A stretch of DNA of 52,576 nt from Planctomycetaceae bacterium (GTDB lineage Bacteria; Planctomycetota; Phycisphaerae; Phycisphaerales; UBA1924), in the NCBI GenBank assembly GCA_027487735.1, contig JAIYDA010000025.1, positions 1-52,576 of the forward strand. The letters run 5' to 3'. Position 1 is the stretch's first letter; each line of letters begins with the position of its first letter. Below, piece by piece: positions 23,701 to 32,096 of the stretch. Position numbers and translations under genes: made by a program. The notes under the pieces were generated by a model. It did no database searches and was not told the DNA's origin. It was given only the letters and a program-made list of their open reading frames with translations.

Positions 23701-26028
23701 ATGCGAGCAGGCATGCAATCGAGCGCGTGGGGGTGTGTGTATGGCGGCACTTTGGCGCTGGTGCGCAGCGTTGGGTTGGGCGTGTGTTGTGCGGCCGCAG
23801 GGTTGCTCGGTGCGGTTCCTGTCGCAGCGGCGCAGGATGGGGGTGTTGAGACTGCGAAGCGTGACGCGGACGGGTCGCTCGCGAGCATGCTCGATGGAGT
23901 TGCGAGCATTGCATCGGCGGGGGTGCCCGGGCCACTCGCCGTGATTGGCGAGCGTGCGCAGGTGCTGGTGGCTGGTGAGCAGGATGGCAATCTGCTGCCT
24001 GTGGCGGTGGCGGCGGAGTGGGAGGCGGGGCGCGTGGTGGCGGTGGGGCATGGGGGGATGATCGGGGCGAGTGCGCTTGCGCACGAGGGCACACGGCGGT
24101 TTGTGACGCGGGCGGCGGGGTGGGCGGGGCGACGCACGGGGGAAGCTGCGGAGGGGCGGCGCGTGGCGGTGGTGCATGACAACAAGCGCATGGGCGAGCT
24201 GCTCGCGAGGGAGGGGTGGGAGGTGGTGAGCGTGGCGCAGGGACGCGTGTTGCGCGAGGCGCTGGCGGGCGCGAGCTTGCTCGTGGTTGATGTGCATGCG
24301 GTGGGCGACGCGGAGCGCGAGGTGGTGCGGGAGTTTGTGCGCGATGGGGGTGGGTTGATCACGGCGGGGCTTGGGGGGGGGTGGTTGCAGCTGAACCCAG
24401 GCAAGACGATCCACGACCATCCGGGGAATCGGTTGCTTGCTGAGGCCGGCATTGTGTGGTGCGATGGGTATTTGGAGACGACGGTCGAGGGTGGGTTTGC
24501 GGTGCAGGGGCTTGACGAGGCCGTGTCGGCGCATGCGGCGCTGAGCGTGCTGGAGCGAGAGCTTTGGGACAAGCCTGCGGGTAAGTTGGCTTTTGGCGAG
24601 CAGGCGGGAGCGGCGGTGATGGTGGCGGCGCGGGCAACTCCTGCGGGGCATGCGTTTGCGGAGCGGTGCGAGCGGTTGCTCGCGAGCGATGCGCTGGCGG
24701 ATCGCGTGCGGCCTGTGATCTCGGAAGAGAAGCCCTTGCGGGCGCGTGATGGTGTGTCGCGTGTGCTGGTGGCGCTGGATGTGGATCGCGAGAAGGCGAG
24801 TGCGCCGCAGGCGGTGCGGGCGCATCCGTCGCACGTTGCGTTTCCGGGTGTGGTTGCGGCGGATGCGGAGCGCATCCGGACCACGGTGGTGGTGCGCGGG
24901 GGCAAGCGGTGGGAGAGCACGGGGCTGTATGTGCCTGCGGGCGAGGTAGTGACGCTGCGTGCAACGGGTGCTGCGCGGGCGGGGGTGCGGGTGCTGGTTG
25001 GGGCGCACAGCGACGAGCTGTGGCATCATGGCGCGTGGAAGCGCGTGCCCGATGTGCAGCGCGAGTTTGTGTGGGGCGAGGGGGAGGAACTGCTGGTGGC
25101 TTCGGCGTTTGGTGGGCTGCTGTACTTGGAGCGAGCGGCGGGGGCGCCTTCAGAGTTGGCTGTGGAGGTGCGCGGCGTGGTGCGGGCCCCGCACTTTGAG
25201 CTGGGAAAGACGAGCGCGGAGGAGTGGCAGCGCGGGCGGACGTCGCCCGCGCCGTGGGCGGAGCTTGCGAGCGAGAAGGTGATCGTCACGGTGCCCAGCA
25301 CGTTCGTGCGCGAGCTGGAGAACCCTGAGGAGCTCATGCGATTCTGGGATGCCATCAGCGATGCGCACGCGGAGCTGGCGACGATTGCGAAGCAGCCTGC
25401 GTGGCCTCACCGATTCGTGGCGGATGTGCAGATCAGCGCGGGCTACATGCACGCGGGGTACCCGATCATGACGCACTTGGACGCGGCTGCGTTCATGACG
25501 AACGTGCAGACGCTGCGAGCGGGGAGCTGGGGGCTGCTGCACGAGCTTGGGCACAACCACCAGGAGGATGCGTGGACGTTTGATGGCACGGTGGAGGTGA
25601 CGTGCAATCTGTTTACGCTGCATGCGATCGACACGATCTGCACGCCCGCGCCGGGCGATCGCGGGCATGAGGCGGTGAACACGCCGCCCAACGTGGAGAA
25701 GCACCTTGCGATGGGCGCGCCGTTTGAGCAATGGAAGCAGGATCCGTTTTTGGCTCTGCACATGTATGTGCAACTGGAGCGGGCGTTTGGGTGGGAGACG
25801 TACAAGCGGGTGTTTGCGGAGTATCGCACTCTGAAGCGGGAGGAGTTGCCGCGCAGCGACGCAGAGAAGCGCGATCAGTGGATGGTGCGGTTCAGTCGGG
25901 CATGCGGGCGGAATCTGGGGCCGTTCTTTGAGAAGTGGGGCGTGCCGACGGGTGAGGCGGCGCGGGCGAGCGTGGCGGGGTTGCCGGGGTGGATGCCGCC
26001 TGAGTGGGAGGAAAAGAGGGGAGAGTGA
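23701..26028 (+). CDS. Secreted M60-like (enhancin-type) metallopeptidase
   Basis: 775 residues. The signal peptide (VGLGVCCAAAGLLGAVPVAAAQ) ends near residue 46. Residues about 60-320 form a Rossmann-like region (VVAVGHGGMIG, LLVVDVHAVG, GGGLITAGLGGGWLQ) as in TCAF/M60 proteins. The zinc site HELGHNHQEDAWTF lies near 614, followed by EVTCNLFTLHA. This HExGHNxQ motif is diagnostic of M60-like peptidases, which act on mucin-type glycoproteins or related substrates. The native substrate here is unknown. The ATG at 23701 was preferred; the one at 23713 is also possible. Confidence 0.85.
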   Translation: MRAGMQSSAWGCVYGGTLALVRSVGLGVCCAAAGLLGAVPVAAAQDGGVETAKRDADGSLASMLDGVASIASAGVPGPLAVIGERAQVLVAGEQDGNLLPVAVAAEWEAGRVVAVGHGGMIGASALAHEGTRRFVTRAAGWAGRRTGEAAEGRRVAVVHDNKRMGELLAREGWEVVSVAQGRVLREALAGASLLVVDVHAVGDAEREVVREFVRDGGGLITAGLGGGWLQLNPGKTIHDHPGNRLLAEAGIVWCDGYLETTVEGGFAVQGLDEAVSAHAALSVLERELWDKPAGKLAFGEQAGAAVMVAARATPAGHAFAERCERLLASDALADRVRPVISEEKPLRARDGVSRVLVALDVDREKASAPQAVRAHPSHVAFPGVVAADAERIRTTVVVRGGKRWESTGLYVPAGEVVTLRATGAARAGVRVLVGAHSDELWHHGAWKRVPDVQREFVWGEGEELLVASAFGGLLYLERAAGAPSELAVEVRGVVRAPHFELGKTSAEEWQRGRTSPAPWAELASEKVIVTVPSTFVRELENPEELMRFWDAISDAHAELATIAKQPAWPHRFVADVQISAGYMHAGYPIMTHLDAAAFMTNVQTLRAGSWGLLHELGHNHQEDAWTFDGTVEVTCNLFTLHAIDTICTPAPGDRGHEAVNTPPNVEKHLAMGAPFEQWKQDPFLALHMYVQLERAFGWETYKRVFAEYRTLKREELPRSDAEKRDQWMVRFSRACGRNLGPFFEKWGVPTGEAARASVAGLPGWMPPEWEEKRGE

Positions 26029-26189
26029 GAAGGTCTGGAGAATCGGTTTGGCGGGATGGGGTGGAACGACTGGCGGTATTGCGTACCCGCGAGTCGTGTT
26101 TGTTGCGGATGTCAAAAGCTGGTTGTGATTTTGAGTTTTCTCTGGCTTTGCTCGAAACGCCGCGGGCGCTGATGGCAACGGAATGAGTG

Positions 26190-26840
26190 ATGACACACGG
26201 GACGGAACCCACGCCCGTTGGGAAGCAGCTCGGCACGCCGATTGTCCAACCAGACGTCGATGAGGCGGAGCTGGTTGCTCGCTTGAAGGCTCGCGATGAG
26301 CGCGCGTTTGAGGAGTTTGAGCGGACGTATGCGGCGCGGGTGTTTGCGATGGCCAAGCGCATCTGCGGCGATGAGCACGACGCAGCGGACGCAACGCAGG
26401 AGGCGTTTGCGGGTGCGTATCGCACGCTTGCGGGCTTTGATGGGCGTTCGAAGCTGAGCACCTGGTTGACGCGAATCGTCATCAACAAGTGCCTCGTCAA
26501 GCTCCGAACACGGCGGCGGCGACCGGCGGTGTCGCTGGATGAGCTGCTTCCGACGTTCGAGGCGGATGGGCATGCGACGGTGCCTGCGCCGCACTGGCGG
26601 CGGCTGGAGGAGGAGGAGGCATCGGGGCGGCTGGCTGAGCTGGTGCGGGAGCAGTTGGAGCGACTGCCCGATCACTATCGGGTGGTGCTGATTCTGCGTG
26701 ATGTGCAGGGGCTGTCGACGGAAGAGGTTGCACACGTGTTCGACGAGACGCCCAACGCGGTCAAGATACGGCTGCATCGTGCTCGTCAGGCGTTGAAGGC
26801 TTTGCTTGATCCGCATATGCGGCAGGAGAAGATGTCATGA
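26190..26840 (+). CDS. ECF RNA polymerase sigma factor
   Basis: 216 residues. Region 2 is EFERTYAARVFAMAKRICGDEHDAADATQEAFAGAYRTL with the core-binding helix, then FDGRSKLSTWLTRIVINKC. Region 4 is LERLPDHYRVVLILRDVQGLSTEEVAHVFDETPNAVKIRLHRARQAL with its helix-turn-helix. Its stop overlaps the start of a zinc-finger anti-sigma factor (ATGA), the usual sigma/anti-sigma pair. The target regulon is not visible. A GTG directly before the ATG could be used instead. Confidence 0.92.
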   Translation: MTHGTEPTPVGKQLGTPIVQPDVDEAELVARLKARDERAFEEFERTYAARVFAMAKRICGDEHDAADATQEAFAGAYRTLAGFDGRSKLSTWLTRIVINKCLVKLRTRRRRPAVSLDELLPTFEADGHATVPAPHWRRLEEEEASGRLAELVREQLERLPDHYRVVLILRDVQGLSTEEVAHVFDETPNAVKIRLHRARQALKALLDPHMRQEKMS

Positions 26841-27160
26841 GCGATCAAAAGGACGAAGCCCATCAGCCGATCGATCTCACGTGCCGTGACGCGTATGCGT
26901 TCTTGCAGGCGTACATCGAGGGTGAGCTCCAGGCGGCACTGCGGGCAGCGTTTGACCAGCATCTTGCGGAGTGCTCGTCGTGCCGGCGATATGTGGCGCA
27001 GTATGAGGCAGTGATCGCCGCGATGCGGTCGTCGCATGGTGTGGTGGATGGTGTGGTGGATGGTGTGGTGGATGGTGGGGTGGATAGTGCGGCGGGGGGT
27101 GTGCCGGCGATGCCGCAGGGGCTGCTCAGTGCGATTCGCTCGCTGCGGCCCGTGGCGTGA
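26837..27160 (+). CDS. Zinc-finger anti-sigma factor
   Basis: 107 residues. The ZAS/zf-HC2 pattern is CRDAYAFLQAYIEGELQAALRAAFDQHLAECSSCRRYV, with H-x3-C-x2-C (about H42, C46, C49). There is no transmembrane helix, so it is a soluble anti-sigma factor that may sense redox or zinc. Residues about 69-80 contain three VVDG repeats from a 12-bp DNA repeat at 27038-27075. Translationally coupled to the sigma gene. It converges with the redox cluster, leaving only 18 bases between stops. Confidence 0.85.
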   Translation: MSDQKDEAHQPIDLTCRDAYAFLQAYIEGELQAALRAAFDQHLAECSSCRRYVAQYEAVIAAMRSSHGVVDGVVDGVVDGGVDSAAGGVPAMPQGLLSAIRSLRPVA

Positions 27161-27178
27161 GCAAGGTGGAGCGGCGAG

Positions 27179-27982
27179 TCAGCGGCGCGTGACGGAGCCC
27201 GGCTCGATGGTGATGGTTTGGAGCGAGCCCATGGTGCCGAGCGTTCCGGTGACTTCTATTGGCTCGCCAACCTTGGAGAGGGTGTCGGCGTCGAGCATGT
27301 TTGCGTTTGGGGCGAGGCAAAGGAACGCTGCGCTTCCATCGGCGGAGCGGACGACCAGGATGGCGGGGATGCCGTTGGCGATGCAGAGGGTGGCGCAGGC
27401 TTTGTGGGCCTTGCGATCGCCTGGCGTCATGGCACCGGCATAGCACTTTGCATCGATGATCTCGCCTCGCAGGGTTGTGCGCTGGCCCAAGACGAGTGGG
27501 GGAGCGGCGGGCGTAGGGCCGGTCGCAGGGCGGAGGCTGGCGTCTCCAGCGGCGAGCTCTGCGATGAGCAAGGAGCCTCGCTGCAGGGTTGAGGCGCGGA
27601 TGGCGACGGGTAGGGTGTTGGGCTGGGCGTTGGGATTGTTGTCGGTTTGGGTGAGGAGGCGTTCGCAGCGGGTGTGAGCACCGTGCTTGCCTTCTTCGAC
27701 AAGGAGGATGGGCGTGGGCGGGCCTTGGGCATTGTCGATCCAGAGGATCGGGACTGGCGAGCGGGTGAGCGTGCCTGTGCGCTCGATGATGCGTGGGTCC
27801 CAAGAGCCTGCCCCCGGATCGCGCTGCGAGGCTGCGAGCACAAAGGCGATGAAGGCCAGGAGCGCGAGCAGGGCGGGGACGAGCAGGGCGAGCGTGTGGC
27901 GTTGCTTTGCGGACAGGGGTCGATAGCCGACGTACTGCACCGCGGGCTCTGGGCTGCGCGGGAGGGAGCTGTTGGAGCTCAT
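27179..27982 (-). CDS. Membrane-anchored protein with Cys-rich GEIxDxKCYxGAM domain
   Basis: 267 residues with one N-terminal transmembrane helix (about 30-50, ALLVPALLALLAFIAFVLAA) and a large extracytoplasmic part. Near 178-205 it reads GEIIDAKCYAGAMTPGDRKAHKACATLCIANGIPA, with Cys-x(15)-Cys-x3-Cys and a His that look like a metal or cofactor site. I do not recognise a named family. It is the last gene of a coupled set (ATGA with the Rieske protein), which points to an electron-transfer role. Confidence 0.75.
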   Translation of the reverse strand: MSSNSSLPRSPEPAVQYVGYRPLSAKQRHTLALLVPALLALLAFIAFVLAASQRDPGAGSWDPRIIERTGTLTRSPVPILWIDNAQGPPTPILLVEEGKHGAHTRCERLLTQTDNNPNAQPNTLPVAIRASTLQRGSLLIAELAAGDASLRPATGPTPAAPPLVLGQRTTLRGEIIDAKCYAGAMTPGDRKAHKACATLCIANGIPAILVVRSADGSAAFLCLAPNANMLDADTLSKVGEPIEVTGTLGTMGSLQTITIEPGSVTRR

Positions 27983-28998
27983 GGTTGCTTGTCCTTGGGG
28001 TATGGCCTGACTTGGACGATGCTGCCGTGGATGCGGACTTCATAGGTCGCGACACGGTCGGTGAATGGGGGCGGGCTCTTGCCTGAGTGCGGATCGAACT
28101 GATATCCGTGCCAGGGACAGGTGACGCAGCCGTCGATGATTTGGCCTTCGCCGAGCGGGCCTCCCTGGTGGGTGCAGGTGTTGGCGATTGCGCAGAATGC
28201 GTCGCCATGGCGGAAGACGGCGATCTCGGTGTCTGCGGGAGTGCGGACGGTGTGGGCGCGACCATCGACAAAGGTGGTTGTGTCGGCGACGTCGAGCCAA
28301 TCGGAGGCGGCGCGTGCGGCGGCGCGATCGCGAGAGCGTTGCCTCAGGGCGGCGGATGCGTGGAGGCCTGCGAGGGTGAGAGCGCCGAGGGTGAGCAGGG
28401 AGGCTCGTGCGTGCGAGTCGTGCGATTGGAGGCTGCCGAGTGCGACGTGGAGGACGGCGGCGGCGTAGGCGATGTAGACGCTCATGTGGAGGCGCTTCCA
28501 GATGCGCGGTGAGAGGGTGTGGAGCCAGAAGTCGTGGCTCGTGCCGGCGAGGGCGAGGAGGAGGCAGAGCGAGGCAAGGCCGAACCATTCGAAGGGAAAG
28601 CCGCTGATGGAGCGCATGTCTCCTGCGCTCAGGACGGCGGTGATGGGCAGGACGCCTCCGAAGGCTCCGTAATAGCCTGTGGCGAGGAGGGCGTGGGCAA
28701 GGCTGACGAGGAAGGTTGCGACGCCAAGGTGTCGGCGGTTGTAGAGCAGGGGGGCGAAACCGTGCCACAGCCTCGCGAGTGGGCCGATCGCGAGGGTGAT
28801 GTGCAGCATGGTGACTGCGCAGGCCGCGGTCGCGCGGATGATGAGGACTTCATCGCCCACTGGGTGGTTGGGCTGCGCGGGCGCGAGCTTGCTGACGGCG
28901 ATGAAGCCAAGGATGAAGAGGACGACGCCAAGTCCGATGGCGGCGTCGTAGACGCGTTTGTGCGTGTTCCATTGCACGAGCACGTAGCGATCGCTCAT
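27979..28998 (-). CDS. Ferric-reductase-like transmembrane domain fused to Rieske [2Fe-2S] domain
   Basis: 339 residues. Six hydrophobic helices (about 20-38, 52-75, 92-110, 135-152, 170-188, 200-215) with His residues at helix ends (H66, H102, H171, H184) match ferric-reductase/YedZ-type di-heme domains. The C-terminal Rieske site is CTHQGGPLGEG...CVTCPWHG (C275, H277, C294, H297), which binds a 2Fe-2S cluster. The fusion predicts a membrane electron-transfer protein, partners unknown. Both ends overlap neighbours by ATGA. Confidence 0.87.
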   Translation of the reverse strand: MSDRYVLVQWNTHKRVYDAAIGLGVVLFILGFIAVSKLAPAQPNHPVGDEVLIIRATAACAVTMLHITLAIGPLARLWHGFAPLLYNRRHLGVATFLVSLAHALLATGYYGAFGGVLPITAVLSAGDMRSISGFPFEWFGLASLCLLLALAGTSHDFWLHTLSPRIWKRLHMSVYIAYAAAVLHVALGSLQSHDSHARASLLTLGALTLAGLHASAALRQRSRDRAAARAASDWLDVADTTTFVDGRAHTVRTPADTEIAVFRHGDAFCAIANTCTHQGGPLGEGQIIDGCVTCPWHGYQFDPHSGKSPPPFTDRVATYEVRIHGSIVQVRPYPKDKQP

Positions 28999-29105
28999 GG
29001 TGTGCCTCGGGTGCTGGTGAGCCAGAGCGCGACGATGGCAGCGGCGCAGAGCAGGAAGAGCAGCGGCGCAACGAGGGCGTGGATGGTGCGTTGGCGAGGC
29101 GTCAT
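28995..29105 (-). CDS. 36-residue single-helix membrane protein
   Basis: Starts MTPRQRTIHALVAPLLFLLC and ends ALWLTSTRGTP: a basic N-terminus then one hydrophobic helix. Its start overlaps the stop of the upstream 61-codon ORF and its stop overlaps the start of the ferric-reductase-Rieske gene, both by ATGA. The double overlap is the main evidence that it is real. Function unknown; a small assembly or accessory subunit is a reasonable guess. Confidence 0.62.
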   Translation of the reverse strand: MTPRQRTIHALVAPLLFLLCAAAIVALWLTSTRGTP

Positions 29106-29287
29106 GAAGGGTGTCCGCGGAGACGTTGCCACGCGAGGAGTGGCCAGATTGCGGCGGCGCCGGGCATCCAGAGGCATCGGACGATGGGCTTGGCGGCGGC
29201 GCGGTGGGCAACGAGGCAGAACCACGGAGCGAAGCAGCAGCCCACGAGCGAGTAGAGACTCAGGATGACGAGCAGTGCGTCTCGCAT
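29102..29287 (-). CDS. 61-residue small membrane protein
   Basis: Two short hydrophobic stretches (LLVILSLYSLVGCCFAPWFC, then PGAAAIWPLLAW) with three Cys residues. Translationally coupled (ATGA) to the next small ORF and, through it, to the Rieske fusion protein. No homology recognised. No obvious Shine-Dalgarno, so the start is tentative. Confidence 0.55.
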   Translation of the reverse strand: MRDALLVILSLYSLVGCCFAPWFCLVAHRAAAKPIVRCLWMPGAAAIWPLLAWQRLRGHPS

Positions 29288-29346
29288 AGGAAGGTCAGTG
29301 TGGATCGAAAGGCGACTGGTGTAGCTTGGCTGCTGGGGGCAGGGCG

Positions 29347-30573
29347 TTAGCGCTTGAGTGCCTGGACGGCCTTGATCACGTCGTCGGGTTCCGGGCGCTT
29401 GCGATAGTCGGAGTCGGTGAAGGCTTGGGCGATGATGCCGTTGCGATCGATGACATAGGTTGCGGCGATGGGCAGGACTGTCGAAGTATCGCCGTTGGTT
29501 TTCTCGAGGAGTTTGCCGAGCATGGCGCGCTGAACGGGCGGGAGCTCGTAGGTCAGCCCGTAGGCCTTTGCGGCGGTGTTGCCGACGTCGCTGAGGACGG
29601 GGAAGGTGAGCTCGTTGGTGTCTTTGGTGGAGACTGTGCTGTCGGGAAGCTGCGGGGAGATGGCGATGAGGCTACCACCGCTCGCCTCGAGGTCGTTGAG
29701 GCGTGCTTCCATGGCGCGGAGTTGCAGGTTGCAGAAGGGGCACCAGCCGCCGCGATACCACATGACGACGACTGGTCCGTTTGCAAGCGCCTCGCTGAGC
29801 TTGATGCGCTTGCCGTCTGCCGCTGGGAGGTCAAAGTCGGGGGCCTTTGCGCCGGCTTGAAGGGCACGCTTGGTAACCCCCGTGTCGGCGATGGCCTTCA
29901 TGGAGTTTTCGTACGTGTCCTGCTGCTGCGGGGTCATTTGGCTGGTGAACTTCGCTGCGACAGCATCGAGCGATGGTTGGAGCTTCTCGCTGGTCGTTGT
30001 CGCAACGGGCGCGCTCTCGGGTGCGGGGGGGTCTTCCCCGCTGATTGCCTTCCACTTTGCGTCGGCGGCCTTTGCCTGTGCTGCGTGGTCCTCTTTGAGC
30101 CACTTGGCGCGGGTGTTGCCCCAGAAGCCGTCGTAGAAGAGGTAGGTGCGTCCGTCCTTGACGATGAATGCCTTGGGGTCGATGTCGACCTTCTCGCCGT
30201 CCTTCATTGCCCATGCGCACCAGCCGCCGTAAGCGGGTTCGTAGGCTTGCGGCTTTGCGACGAAGGCGTCTCGGTGTGCCTGCGTGGTGAAGCGATAGGT
30301 GACGCCGCGATGGGTCGCGGTGATGCTCTCTGCACCGAGGGTGGCGTTGCCGTCGGCGACGTAGGAGACGGGGTCGTAGCCCTGGAGGGCGAGTGTGGAG
30401 CGCTTGGGCAGGTTCCAGTCTTTGGGTGGGGTTTCGGCCGCCTGCGAGAGGGCGATCGCGGCTGCCAGTGCGTGCGGCTGGGCGATTGTGGCGGTCGCGG
30501 ACAGGGCGATTCCTGCGACTGCGACGAGGGCGAGCGCGGACGTGTGACCAAACTGCGTGAGCGAGCGGTGCAT
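29347..30573 (-). CDS. YHS domain-peroxiredoxin fusion, secreted
   Basis: 408 residues. A signal peptide (LALVAVAGIALSATATIAQ) is followed by a YHS-type domain (about 58-155: LALQGYDPVSY, YRFTTQAHRDAF, YGGWCAWAM), a linker, then an AhpC/TSA redoxin domain (about 240-408: GAKAPDFDLP, VVVMWYRGGWCPFCNLQLRAM with C278/C281, TYVIDRNGIIAQAF). The C-x2-C site is that of thioredoxin-like peroxiredoxins. YHS domains are associated with metal-handling proteins, so a role in metal or peroxide stress is plausible. GGAGG lies eight bases before the ATG. Upstream of the redox cluster on the same strand (59-base gap), it may share its transcript. Confidence 0.87.
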   Translation of the reverse strand: MHRSLTQFGHTSALALVAVAGIALSATATIAQPHALAAAIALSQAAETPPKDWNLPKRSTLALQGYDPVSYVADGNATLGAESITATHRGVTYRFTTQAHRDAFVAKPQAYEPAYGGWCAWAMKDGEKVDIDPKAFIVKDGRTYLFYDGFWGNTRAKWLKEDHAAQAKAADAKWKAISGEDPPAPESAPVATTTSEKLQPSLDAVAAKFTSQMTPQQQDTYENSMKAIADTGVTKRALQAGAKAPDFDLPAADGKRIKLSEALANGPVVVMWYRGGWCPFCNLQLRAMEARLNDLEASGGSLIAISPQLPDSTVSTKDTNELTFPVLSDVGNTAAKAYGLTYELPPVQRAMLGKLLEKTNGDTSTVLPIAATYVIDRNGIIAQAFTDSDYRKRPEPDDVIKAVQALKR

Positions 30574-30768
30574 AGAAAGAACCTCCGGAGGTGTGTTGCC
30601 GGAGGTGATGCTGGAGTTTCGGCGATGATTGGAAGGCGCTGGGGCGGGGAAGGTTGGCTGGGTGTGTGGCGGGGCGGCGGTGGCGGGATCCCGGTCGGAC
30701 GCGTGGCGCATAGGATTGTGCATGCGTCGCGGCCTGCTGGCAGGCGCGATGCCACGGAGGCTTACGCG

Positions 30769-32010
30769 ATGACTACGTTGACGACGGCGCCCAGCACGAA
30801 GGCCAACTTTGCTTCCGATCCGCTCCATCTCATCGATGTGGATCACGTTCAGTTTTACGTGGGAAACGCGAAGCAGGCGGCCTTCTTCTATGCCCACTGC
30901 TTTGGGTTTCAGATCGAGCAGGTGAGCGACCTGACGAGCGGCAGCCGGGAGGCGTCGCACTATCTGCTGACGCAGGGGAACATTCGTTTTATTCTCACGA
31001 GCGCGCTGTCTAGCACGCACCATGCGGCGATGGAGGTGGCGCAGTATGGAGATGGCGTGAAGGACATTGCCTTCACGGTGTTTGACGCGGAGAAGGCGTG
31101 GGAGAAGGCGATTCGCAACGGGGCGCAGAGCGCGTATGAGCCGCGGGTGTTCAAGGATGAGCATGGCACGGTGACGATGGCGGGGATTCGCACGTTTGGG
31201 CGCGTGTGTCACACGTTTGTGAGCCGCACGGGGGCGTATGAGCTGACGAAGGTGAAGGAGGGCGGGCTGTTCATGCCGCGGTTCCGCAGGTTTGACACGA
31301 GCAGCGGTAGCGCGGGGGCGGGGGGCGTGAACCCGATTCTGACGATCAACGAGCACAACAAGAAGCACCCGTGCGGGCTGAAGTATGTGGACCACCTCGT
31401 GGGCAACGTTGAGTATGGGAAGATGAACGAGTGGGTGAAGTTCTATGAGGATGTGCTTGAGTTCCGCATGTTCAAGCACTTTGACGACAAGGACATCGCG
31501 ACCGACTTCAGCGCGCTCATGAGCAAGGTGATGAGCAGCGGGCAGGGGCTGATCAAGATTCCGATCAACGAGCCCGCGCCGGGGAAGCGCAAGAGCCAGG
31601 TGCAGGAGTATCTGGATTGGCACGCGAACACGCCTGGCGTGCAGCACCTTGCGCTGCGGACGGATGATGAGCTTGCGAGTATCGCCGCGCTGCGCGGGCG
31701 CGGTGTGGACTTTTTGCTGCTGCCGGACGCGTACTACGAGAAGGTGTGGGATCGCGTCAATGGGATGCTGACGGCGCACGGGCATCAGGCGGTGCGCGAG
31801 GACCACGAGGCGGTGCGCAAGCTGGGGATTCTGGTGGATGCCGACGACGAGGGGTATCTGCTGCAGCTGTTTACGAAGCCCCTGCAGGATCGGCCGACGC
31901 TGTTCTTTGAGATCATCTGCCGGCGTGGAAGCCAGAGCTTTGGGAAGGGGAACTTCAAGGCGTTGTTTGAGGCGCTGGAGATGGAGCAGGCGAAGCGGGG
32001 GAACTTGTAG
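30769..32010 (+). CDS. hpd: 4-hydroxyphenylpyruvate dioxygenase
   Basis: 413 residues. Non-heme Fe(II) enzyme converting 4-hydroxyphenylpyruvate to homogentisate in tyrosine catabolism. It shows two VOC folds: LIDVDHVQFYVGNAKQAAFFY at the start and LKYVDHLVGNV near residue 205. The iron ligands are in KYVDHL, PGVQHLAL and the C-terminal PTLFFEIICRRG; the closing FGKGNFKALFEALE is typical. GGAGG lies eight bases before the chosen ATG. No homogentisate dioxygenase lies in the window. Confidence 0.93.
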   Translation: MTTLTTAPSTKANFASDPLHLIDVDHVQFYVGNAKQAAFFYAHCFGFQIEQVSDLTSGSREASHYLLTQGNIRFILTSALSSTHHAAMEVAQYGDGVKDIAFTVFDAEKAWEKAIRNGAQSAYEPRVFKDEHGTVTMAGIRTFGRVCHTFVSRTGAYELTKVKEGGLFMPRFRRFDTSSGSAGAGGVNPILTINEHNKKHPCGLKYVDHLVGNVEYGKMNEWVKFYEDVLEFRMFKHFDDKDIATDFSALMSKVMSSGQGLIKIPINEPAPGKRKSQVQEYLDWHANTPGVQHLALRTDDELASIAALRGRGVDFLLLPDAYYEKVWDRVNGMLTAHGHQAVREDHEAVRKLGILVDADDEGYLLQLFTKPLQDRPTLFFEIICRRGSQSFGKGNFKALFEALEMEQAKRGNL

Positions 32011-32096
32011 GCGGCAAGCGGTTGGCTCGCTGGTGACACCTCGTCGTTTCTTGCGTGCTCTCGGTCGATTCGTTCGCTGCTATTCTTGTACCACTT

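Noticed and set aside
26187..26189. GTG as the sigma factor start
   Set aside because: It is directly followed by an ATG in frame; the ATG is the simpler choice, although the GTG cannot be excluded.
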